Shown here one piece after another: positions 16,170 through 23,072 of a DNA stretch of 64,000 bases. Below the pieces are notes generated by a model. It was not told where the DNA came from. It did not search any database and saw only the letters and a program-made list of their open reading frames with translations. Position numbers and translations under genes: made by a program. Every line of letters starts with the position of its first letter. Positions within the stretch are counted from its first letter, which is position 1. The stretch covers positions 682,001-746,000 of the forward strand of contig CAVVAE010000001.1 of the NCBI GenBank assembly GCA_963746185.1, in the 5' to 3' direction. This stretch comes from CAVVAE01 sp963746185 (GTDB taxonomy: Bacteria; Actinomycetota; Actinomycetes; Propionibacteriales; Nocardioidaceae).

Positions 16170-17447
16170 ATGAAGCCTCCCTCGGACGACGTCTTGGAGC
16201 TGATACAGCGCCTCCGCGGTTCGTTTGTGGGCAGGTGCGTTGATCGATTCGTCTCGATGGCCGGGATTGACCGCTGCATCGTGCTGTCGTCACAGGCATT
16301 CACGGCGCTGATCCCGCTGCTCATCTTGGTTTCGACCCTTGCTCCGGATGACCAGGAGGACGTGGTCGCGCGGACGATCATCACGAAGTTTCGGCTCACG
16401 GGCGACTCTGCCGCAGCGGTTGAGCAGCTCTTCGAGATTCCCAACGGCGCAACAACGAGTGTCAGCGTCGCCAGCTTCCTGCTGCTGGTGATCTCGGGAG
16501 TTTCGTTCACCCGCCGTCTTCAGGCGATGTACCGCGCTGCTTGGGGTGAGGAAAAAGCCGGGGTCCGCGGTGGCCTGTTCGCGACACTAGGCCTCGTCAC
16601 CTTGCTCACCGAGGTGATGATCTTCTACTTCATCCGGGCGGTCGTGAGGAATCTTCCGTTCGACCTCCTCCTGACGATCCCCCTGACAGCGGCCACCGGT
16701 GTCGTGCTCTGGACATCGATCCCCTACCTTCTCCTGAACCGTCGTGTGCACTGGCGTCGTCTCCTCGTCGCTGGGGGGCTCACTTCTGCTGCCACGACGA
16801 TCTACGGCATCGCGACGGCCATCTATATGCCGAGTCTCGTCGAGCGATCCGTCAACGACTTCGGACTCTTCGGTATCACGATCGTCATCATCGGCTGGTT
16901 GCTCGTGATCGCTTCAGTCGTTGTCGCCAGCACAGCCATCGCCGCAGAGTTCGATCAGTCCCCCGTGCCGTGGGCAATGCATGTCAAGGCCAGATTCCAG
17001 CTGGTGGACCCAGATCTCGAGAGTCCCGTAATCACAGCGGGAAGTGAGGGCTCAGGTCTGAACAGTCAGGATCTCTACCTGCTTGGCCGCGTACTCGCGA
17101 ACTGGCTTGTCATGGCCGCGGCGGTCGCGGTGGCCGCTGTGGTCGTCCCAGGAATCGACGTGCATGGCGGCCTGCCCACCTATCTCGCGGTGTCCCTGCT
17201 TCTCGGACTCGTCAACGCATTCCTGGGCCCGCTGCTGCGACTGGTCGCCATGCCTCTGACCGTGGTGACCTTGGGCCTGTTCGCCCTGGTGACCAACGGC
17301 GTCCTGCTTGGCGTGACGGCTGCCTTAAGCGAGAACCTCGATGTGGGCGGATTCGCTGATGCCGTCCTGGGCGCGTTCGTCATCGCGGCCAGCATCACGC
17401 TGCTGCAGATCGTGGTGCGGCCGCTGATGGACGACGGTGACGCGTGA
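16170..17447 (+). CDS. YihY/BrkB-type membrane protein fused to a C-terminal holin-like domain
   Basis: 425 residues. The N-terminal ~280 residues look like the YihY/virulence factor BrkB family: SSQAFTALIPLLILVSTLAP, a VSVASFLLLVISGVSFTRRLQAMYRAAWG block, and five or six helices. After a hydrophilic linker (~285-300) the last ~120 residues form a four-helix module (GLVNAFLGPLLRLVAMPLTVVTLGLFALVTNGVLLG). This module is closely similar to the stand-alone holin-like protein at 27589 (GLINALIGPLIRLVSIPLTLVTFGLFALVINGILLA). The fusion suggests the two modules work together. The ribosome site is weak, and the start is the first ATG. Confidence 0.85.
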   Translation: MKPPSDDVLELIQRLRGSFVGRCVDRFVSMAGIDRCIVLSSQAFTALIPLLILVSTLAPDDQEDVVARTIITKFRLTGDSAAAVEQLFEIPNGATTSVSVASFLLLVISGVSFTRRLQAMYRAAWGEEKAGVRGGLFATLGLVTLLTEVMIFYFIRAVVRNLPFDLLLTIPLTAATGVVLWTSIPYLLLNRRVHWRRLLVAGGLTSAATTIYGIATAIYMPSLVERSVNDFGLFGITIVIIGWLLVIASVVVASTAIAAEFDQSPVPWAMHVKARFQLVDPDLESPVITAGSEGSGLNSQDLYLLGRVLANWLVMAAAVAVAAVVVPGIDVHGGLPTYLAVSLLLGLVNAFLGPLLRLVAMPLTVVTLGLFALVTNGVLLGVTAALSENLDVGGFADAVLGAFVIAASITLLQIVVRPLMDDGDA

Positions 17448-17466
17448 GTCATCCGCCGCTGGGCCG

Positions 17467-17892
17467 TTAGGCGCGTTCGCTGGACATGCCTTTGGACAGG
17501 GCCCAGATGATGGCGACGTTGAGGGCGATGATGAGCATCGACCACAAGGGGTAGTAGGGGATGAACAGGAAGTTGTTGAGCATCACGAGGCTGACGATGA
17601 TGATGCCGACGACGCGTGCCCAGGTGGCACCAGAGAGCAGTCCGGCACCGACCAGGACGACGAGGATGCCGAGCAGGAGGTGGATCCAGCCCCAGGTGGT
17701 GGTGTCGATCTCGAAAGTGTAGTTGACGGTGTTGACGTAGAACTTGTCGTCGACGATGGCGACGAAGCCTTGTAGTGCTTGGAAGATGCCGACGGTGACC
17801 ATCATCGCGGCGGCGAAGACAGTCAGCCCGACTGCTCCTGCGCTTGGGCCGCGGTAGTCGGCGTCTGAGTAGCGTTCGGTGGAGCCGGTCAT
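17467..17892 (-). CDS. Four-helix membrane protein, DUF7144-like, second copy
   Basis: 141 residues from an ATG with GAGGAGAGG upstream. Four helices and the motifs WGWIHLLLGILVVLVGAGLL and ARVVGIIIVSLVMLNN align with the protein at 7589 (WGWWHTILGVLLISAGFALF, ARLVAIIVVVVNA). Divergent from the small gene copy at 18151, with two operators between them. The longer open frame upstream runs over the operators and is not a plausible coding extension. Confidence 0.87.
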   Translation of the reverse strand: MTGSTERYSDADYRGPSAGAVGLTVFAAAMMVTVGIFQALQGFVAIVDDKFYVNTVNYTFEIDTTTWGWIHLLLGILVVLVGAGLLSGATWARVVGIIIVSLVMLNNFLFIPYYPLWSMLIIALNVAIIWALSKGMSSERA

Positions 17893-17969
17893 GGGCCTCT
17901 CCTCATCTGGTGCTGCTCCCTGCTGCAGGGGGCAGTTGCAAGTTTCTGGCCGCGATCCACCTCGTCGCC

Positions 17970-17986
17970 TCCCCCGGTCCGGGTGA
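17970..17986. promoter_or_regulatory. TCACCC-N5-GGGTGA operator (one mismatch), site 8
   Basis: TCCCCCGGTCCGGGTGA is identical to site 2 including flanks (TCGTCGCC before it), 77 bp upstream of the minus-strand DUF7144-like gene. Confidence 0.75.
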
Positions 17987-18076
17987 GAAGAGCCACAGTC
18001 AGCGACGTGCGCTGGGGTTTCGCGGGCGTGAGCGTTCCCATCGGGTCCTCTGGTTGTCTGGCAGGCGGCTCGGCTG

Positions 18077-18093
18077 TCCCCCGAGTCGGGTGA
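18077..18093. promoter_or_regulatory. TCACCC-N5-GGGTGA operator (one mismatch), site 9
   Basis: TCCCCCGAGTCGGGTGA is identical to site 3, 57 bp before the GTG at 18151, with a -10-like TAAGGG at 18121-18126 after the same 27-bp gap. Confidence 0.75.
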
Positions 18094-18150
18094 CGTCGAG
18101 ACGACGGCAGACAGAGACACTAAGGGCCTGCCGTCGGAAAGGGGTCACCG

Positions 18151-18420
18151 GTGGATCACTACGTCATCTGGGTAGACGGTCAGCTGCCTGACGATGCGCT
18201 GGAAGGCTTCGAAAGCCTCTCGGTCAACACCCAGGCGGTGCAAACCGTGCTGCAAGGCGACCTGCCCGACCAGGCGGCCCTGGCCGGCATCTTGGACCAC
18301 CTCGATGAGCTCGGCGTGGTGATCGCCGAAGTGGTCAAAGTCCCCGCCACAGAGACTGAGGCAGAAGAGCACGGCGAGGACAGCCCACCAAACAACGCAG
18401 CCAGTTCGGATGACCGGTGA
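18151..18420 (+). CDS. Small acidic protein, paralogue copy B (unknown function)
   Basis: 89 residues from a GTG with GGAAAGGGG upstream. It is almost the same protein as the one at 8162 over the first ~65 residues (DHYVIWVDGQLPDDALEGFESLS...); the tails differ. DNA identity extends upstream through the ribosome site and the operators, so gene and promoter were duplicated as a unit. Unlike copy A it is not followed by a channel gene, and a minus-strand regulator gene converges on it. Function unknown. Confidence 0.87.
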   Translation: MDHYVIWVDGQLPDDALEGFESLSVNTQAVQTVLQGDLPDQAALAGILDHLDELGVVIAEVVKVPATETEAEEHGEDSPPNNAASSDDR

Positions 18421-18458
18421 GATCACTACCCGGTGAGATCGCTACATACAAGCGACAG

Positions 18459-21317
18459 CTAGAGCAGCCCTAACTGACGCGCGACTCGCAACGCCGCCGA
18501 ACGCTTGTCCACGCCGAACTTGCGGTACAACGACGCAAGATGCGTCTTCACAGTGTTCTCGGTGATAAACAAGGCATGCCCGATCTCGGTGTAGGAGCTG
18601 CCCAACGCCAGCTGCTCGAGAACGTCAGCCTCCCGCGATGTCAGCTTCACCGGGAACCCGTCGAGTGACACCTCCTGGGTGCGTGGTGCCGGGACTCGCA
18701 CGCCCGACATCTCATGAGACGCAGTTTCAGTCGGAGAACTCTCGACGCCGCTCTCTAGGGTCAAAACGGTCTGCCCGGACAGGCCTCCCGAGCTGTCTTG
18801 ATAACGCGACAGAGCTCGCAACGCGCGATCTGCGAACGGATGTGCATCGCTTCGATGAGTCTCCTCCGACAGCAGCTCCAAGAAGCCCGGCTCAACGAGA
18901 GCGCCCGCGGTCATCGCGTGCATGATGCGCTGTGGTGCGACCCGACTCAACACGTCGGACATGCCCTTGCGCGCCGACGGCCGGTCTCCCGCGCGGAGCA
19001 GCAACGCCACGCGAGCCGAGGCGCCAGCAGCCGCAAGCATCGGATCGGTCCGAGCGAGAACTAGGATGAGCGGCTCGATCGTGGTGATCGCTTCGCTGAT
19101 GTCGCCCACCAACGCCACTTCGATCGCGTCGAGAAGATCGACCTCCACATCGAAACCAGCAGCAGAGAGCGCTGCGCGCTGGGTCGACATCCCGGCCACG
19201 TCTCCAGCCGTCGCGGCGATATGCCAACGGAGCACCGCGAGTGCGCGAAGGATGAATGCTGGGAGCGGCCCGGGTGCCTCAGGGGTCGCTGCCACAAGTC
19301 GCTGAGCCTCACCGGTGCGACCCGCCTCCATCAGTAGGGACGCCCTCAACATCGTCCCGTAGATGGCGACGATCGCGTCGAGTCGCGCGTCGGAGCTTGC
19401 ATCGAGTTCCGCGAGCCGCTCCTCCGCCTCTTCGAAGTCGAGGCGAAAAAACGCCGACCAGGCCAACGCGACCAGCGCGCGGTCGAGGAAAGCGTCCCCC
19501 ATCACTCCTGCGTCGCGCGCGTGAGAGAGGGCCTCGTCAGCAGTGATGGCCGCCGTTTGCGCCTCACCGCGGGCAAGTTCGATCAGCGCCCGATGCGACA
19601 ACGCGGAGGACAACAGCCGCTTGTGTCCCACAGCACGAGCGCTTACCACAGCCTCGTCAATATGGACCGCCGCCGAAGCAAGGTCACCCGTCCAGACCTC
19701 GACAGCAGCCAGTTCGATCATCAGCCACGCCACTCGAGATGGGTTGATGACCAAGGTGTGCCCGCGCAGGGCAGCCTCCGCAGTCGTATCGAGGGCACCA
19801 AGGACGTCATGGGCATTCGCAATCGCCGTGGCGGCGTCTTGCCACCCGAGCCTGCACTGCCACAACCGCAAGAGCAAAGCATCTGCGCGCAGCGCGTCGT
19901 CCATCGGCGCGGACATCGCCCCAGGGACCGAAGCCAGCCGCTGGACCGCGTCGGAGGCGCGAGCAGCCAACAGAACCGCGCCTGCGACGTCGCCCACAGT
20001 CCGACGGTGGAGTCCGGTAACGCCCAGCAGTTGGGGGAAGCGGTCCAGCGCGTCGCTCGGAAGCTTTTCTAGTCCCGCTGTTACGACGTCCTCCTTTGCA
20101 GCGCACAGCAGCGTGACCCCATGCTCGACAAGCAATCGCGCAACCAACTCGGGATCACCAGCCGCGGTCGCCTGTTGTAGCGCCGAGAAGCCGTGGCTCT
20201 CCGCGAGGTCGTCTCTTCGGGCGGCCTCGTCAAGCGCCGCACGTTGATGCGCGGCGGCCACCACAGCCGCTTCGGGGCTCCCGACGATGACTCGGCGACG
20301 CAGCATCTCGATGAGCAAGGGGTGATATCGGAATTTGTCGTCGCTCTCGTCAGCTTGCGCGTACGACGTCACCAAGACCCCGTCACTCGCCAGCTCCGCA
20401 AGGACCGTGCCAGCCTTCGGGTCGCCGCTGAGTAAGGCAGCCCGGGCAGGAGTGATGAGGGGCTCCTTGAACGTGCTCAGCAAGATCCTACGGGCGGCGT
20501 TCGGAAGCGTCGTGAAGACCTCGCCGAGGAGGAAGTCCAGGAGGGTCTGGTCTGTCCGACCGAACGACGTCGCCAGGTCACCGTGAGCAGAGCCAGACGT
20601 AAGAGTCCGGGCTCCAAGGACCAAGGCCGCCGCCCAGCCGCCAGCACTCGCCTGGAGCAGTTTCATGTCGGCTTTGGCCGCGTCGTCCGCGTGTGCCTGG
20701 ATGAGTTCCCAGCTCTCCTCATCGGTGAAGCGCAGATGATTATTACGGAGCGTGGTAGCGAGGCCCCGCACTTCGAGCTCTACGCGCGGCAGTGCGAGGT
20801 CTCTCCGGCCGGCCAAGATCAGCCGCACGACCTCGGGACGCTTAGCGAGGATGCCGCTGATCAAAGAGAGTTGGGCCGGCGGCAGCATATGTGCGTCATC
20901 GATGACAATGAGCTGCGGTTGGTTCCCGTGGTCGACCGCCTCCTCCAGGGCCGTGAGCATCCAAGCGCCAACGTCCAGCCGATCGGCGCGCGTCGTCGAA
21001 GAGAGCTCGCGTGCTGTGTCAGCCGCAATCCCCGCGGCCTGCAGGAGGGACCATTCCAGCGCGACGTGCTGGTGGGCAGAGAGCCAGCGAGCATTCTCCT
21101 CCGCGGGTAAACCCAGTCGCTCGATCCAGGCGGCGAGCAGGGTCGTCTTCCCCGTGCCAGCAGGAGAAATCAGCAAGGTGACTGGGGACTTGGTCGCCTC
21201 GTCAAGCCGCTTGTACAGACGGGTGCGGACGACGAGCTTCTCGGGCACTGTCGGTGCACGACGAGAATCACCGGGGGGTGCAGGCGCTGAGGTATCAGGC
21301 CCTTCAGGGTTAGGCAT
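18459..21317 (-). CDS. Large ATP-binding LuxR-family regulator (LAL/MalT type)
   Basis: 952 residues from an ATG preceded by GAGGAGGGG; the longer frame upstream lacks a ribosome site. N-terminal STAND NTPase: Walker A AGTGKTT at ~53-59 and Walker B LIVIDDAH with Asp140-Asp141. A long helical TPR-like middle (~390-860) follows, then a C-terminal LuxR helix-turn-helix (LTSREADVLEQLALGSSYTE, ENTVKTHLASLYRKFGV) over the last ~65 residues. This is MalT architecture: an ATP- and ligand-dependent activator that oligomerises on direct or inverted half-sites. It is the only dedicated transcription factor inside the operator-rich block and is the best candidate to bind TCACCC-N5-GGGTGA, although its own promoter lacks that site. 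The inducer is unknown. Confidence 0.93.
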   Translation of the reverse strand: MPNPEGPDTSAPAPPGDSRRAPTVPEKLVVRTRLYKRLDEATKSPVTLLISPAGTGKTTLLAAWIERLGLPAEENARWLSAHQHVALEWSLLQAAGIAADTARELSSTTRADRLDVGAWMLTALEEAVDHGNQPQLIVIDDAHMLPPAQLSLISGILAKRPEVVRLILAGRRDLALPRVELEVRGLATTLRNNHLRFTDEESWELIQAHADDAAKADMKLLQASAGGWAAALVLGARTLTSGSAHGDLATSFGRTDQTLLDFLLGEVFTTLPNAARRILLSTFKEPLITPARAALLSGDPKAGTVLAELASDGVLVTSYAQADESDDKFRYHPLLIEMLRRRVIVGSPEAAVVAAAHQRAALDEAARRDDLAESHGFSALQQATAAGDPELVARLLVEHGVTLLCAAKEDVVTAGLEKLPSDALDRFPQLLGVTGLHRRTVGDVAGAVLLAARASDAVQRLASVPGAMSAPMDDALRADALLLRLWQCRLGWQDAATAIANAHDVLGALDTTAEAALRGHTLVINPSRVAWLMIELAAVEVWTGDLASAAVHIDEAVVSARAVGHKRLLSSALSHRALIELARGEAQTAAITADEALSHARDAGVMGDAFLDRALVALAWSAFFRLDFEEAEERLAELDASSDARLDAIVAIYGTMLRASLLMEAGRTGEAQRLVAATPEAPGPLPAFILRALAVLRWHIAATAGDVAGMSTQRAALSAAGFDVEVDLLDAIEVALVGDISEAITTIEPLILVLARTDPMLAAAGASARVALLLRAGDRPSARKGMSDVLSRVAPQRIMHAMTAGALVEPGFLELLSEETHRSDAHPFADRALRALSRYQDSSGGLSGQTVLTLESGVESSPTETASHEMSGVRVPAPRTQEVSLDGFPVKLTSREADVLEQLALGSSYTEIGHALFITENTVKTHLASLYRKFGVDKRSAALRVARQLGLL

Positions 21318-21351
21318 GCCCCTCCTCGCAGACCAGTAGCACCACAGACTT

Positions 21352-21376
21352 GCACGATGCCACGGCTCCATCGTGC
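21352..21376. promoter_or_regulatory. Inverted repeat upstream of the LAL regulator gene
   Basis: GCACGATG (21352-21359) and CATCGTGC (21369-21376) form a perfect 8+9+8 palindrome centred 47 bp before the regulator's ATG. It differs from the TCACCC family and could be an autoregulatory site or the binding site of another regulator. Confidence 0.55.
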
Positions 21377-21504
21377 TTGTGGTTGCTTTCGGTGGCAAGC
21401 CTGTTACGCAGCCGTCTCGACAGGTGGTGACGCAAATGCAACGCAACCACCCACAACCCAACCAAGCATGACAACGTAGTGACAAAGGCTTGAACGGACG
21501 GCGG

Positions 21505-22608
21505 CTAACTCTCGGCGGGTTCCGGCTCAGCTGATTCCTCCGGTGGATCGCCCGAGAGGATCGGCAACAACCAATGCAGGTGGGGATCCGCGTCGACCAG
21601 GAATGCCTTCGCCAACAGCGTGAGTGGGATCGCCAGCAAGGCGCCGACGGCGCCGAGCACCCACGCCCAAAACACCAGGGAAAGCATCGTCATGGTGACG
21701 GACAAGCCCACAGCGTCGCCGACGAACTTGGGCTGGATCAGCGACTGAATGACGAAGTTGACGACGCAGTAGACCACGATGACGAGCAACATCAGGTCCG
21801 GGCCACCCTCGAGAAGTGCCAAGAGCGCTGGTGGGATGAGCCCAACGACGAAGCCAATGTTGGGGATGTAGTTCGTGATGAACGCAAGTAAGCCCCAGAC
21901 CAGTGCGGCCGGGACCCCAACCATGGCCAGGAATGCGGTGTCGATGATGGCGACAATGCCGCCGAAGATCGTCGAGACGACCAGGTATCGGCGAGTGCCG
22001 TTGGCAAAGGACGACAACGCAGCAGCGAGGTCACGGTGTCGGCCACCCGTCTCTCGCAGGCGGGAGGGGAACCACGAAGCGTCGATGGCCATGAAGAACA
22101 GGAGGGTGATGACGAAGAAGAGGTTGGACGACAGCGCCGCCAGGTTCCCGAGGATTTCGAGGAGGAAGTTCGTGGCCCTCTCGATGTCGAAGGAACTCGC
22201 CACCGTCTGCTGTTGATCTTCACCTGCCCCGAGGTGATCCAGGACTCCGGTGACGTCGTTGAGCAGATCTGCGGCCTCGTCTTTGTAGGTCGGCAGGAGC
22301 GTGGCCAGCTTCGCCAGCGACGCGACCAAGGCCAAAGTGAGCCCGACGAGCACGCCGAAGGCGATCGTGACGCCGATCGCAAAACCGCTCCACCCGGGCC
22401 AGCCACGACGCTTGGCGTAGCCCCGGGCCGGATGTGCCACGATCGTCAGCACAAGGGCGAAGAAGGCGGGTCCGACGATGTCCGAAGCACTTCGAAGTCC
22501 CCAGATGGAGAGGAAGGCGGCCGCCAGGCCCAACAGGACGATCACGCCACGTGGAAGAGCCGGCTGCCGGTCGGCCGTCGCGAGCGTCTCGGCGGGATCG
22601 GAGCTCAT
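21505..22608 (-). CDS. AI-2E family transporter
   Basis: 367 residues from an ATG with GGAG seven bases before it; an earlier start at 22677 would overlap the upstream gene. Eight or so helices. AI-2E/PerM family features are a double N-terminal helix (VIVLLGLAAAFLSIWGLRSASDIVGPAFFALVLTIV), the GVPAALVWGLLAFITNYIPNIGFVVGLIPPALLALLEGG block, and a late FIQSLIQPKFVGDAVGLS. The family includes autoinducer-2 exporters and Na+/H+ antiporters; the substrate here is unknown. It lies 22 bp after the small gene 22631-22849 and is probably co-transcribed with it from the operator at 22978. Confidence 0.9.
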   Translation of the reverse strand: MSSDPAETLATADRQPALPRGVIVLLGLAAAFLSIWGLRSASDIVGPAFFALVLTIVAHPARGYAKRRGWPGWSGFAIGVTIAFGVLVGLTLALVASLAKLATLLPTYKDEAADLLNDVTGVLDHLGAGEDQQQTVASSFDIERATNFLLEILGNLAALSSNLFFVITLLFFMAIDASWFPSRLRETGGRHRDLAAALSSFANGTRRYLVVSTIFGGIVAIIDTAFLAMVGVPAALVWGLLAFITNYIPNIGFVVGLIPPALLALLEGGPDLMLLVIVVYCVVNFVIQSLIQPKFVGDAVGLSVTMTMLSLVFWAWVLGAVGALLAIPLTLLAKAFLVDADPHLHWLLPILSGDPPEESAEPEPAES

Positions 22609-22630
22609 CGATTGCTCCGCACTGGACACA

Positions 22631-22849
22631 TCATCGAGACTCGGTCGAAACTCGGCCGGGGATCCGCCGCACCTCAACGATGCTCACGTCCAACCTGCTC
22701 AGCCGGGTCAACACCCGCGCCAGCTCCGACTGGTCCTCCAACTGGCCGTGCAGCATGGTCTGCGGCTGCTGGGTGGCGTCGAGCAGCGGAAAGGCGGAAG
22801 TCAGACCGGCAGATAGCGAGCCTTCGACGCGGATGTAGTAGCGGCTCAC
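22631..22849 (-). CDS. Small protein, diverged paralogue copy C
   Basis: 72 residues from a GTG with GGAGGGAG upstream. SRYYIRVEGSLSAGLTSAFPLL followed by QTMLHGQLEDQSELARVLTRLSRLDVSIVEVRRI lines up with the 8162 and 18151 proteins (YVIWVDG.LPDDALEGFESL ... QTVLQG.LPDQAALAGILDHLDELG). This defines the family's core: a strand, a short helix, an HGQLEDQ turn, a helix and a strand. Here it is paired with a transporter gene, as copy A is paired with a channel gene. That suggests a partner or regulatory role beside membrane transport proteins. Confidence 0.8.
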   Translation of the reverse strand: MSRYYIRVEGSLSAGLTSAFPLLDATQQPQTMLHGQLEDQSELARVLTRLSRLDVSIVEVRRIPGRVSTESR

Positions 22850-22977
22850 AGATCACTCCCTCCAAGATGAGCGCTGCCAGCACTGGCTGCGCCACATCGC
22901 GTACATGCATCGCCGGGAGACCTGCTCCGCGCCGTCGCCCGCAATGATGACGCTAGGGGTGAGTATCCGTGGTGGCC

Positions 22978-22994
22978 TCACCCGTGGCGGGGGA
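22978..22994. promoter_or_regulatory. TCACCC-N5-GGGTGA operator (one mismatch), site 10
   Basis: TCACCCGTGGCGGGGGA sits between divergent genes. -10-like hexamers lie on both sides: TAGCGT on the minus strand (22955-22950, gap 22 bp) and TACGTT on the plus strand (23018-23023, gap 23 bp). One operator could therefore serve both the small gene/AI-2E pair and the sulfatase gene. Confidence 0.75.
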
Positions 22995-23072
22995 GGCTGC
23001 CACGGGAGCGGGCGTCATACGTTGCATGTCTCGTTACATGGTGAGCCAACGAGTTTCTAACGAAGGAATGCG

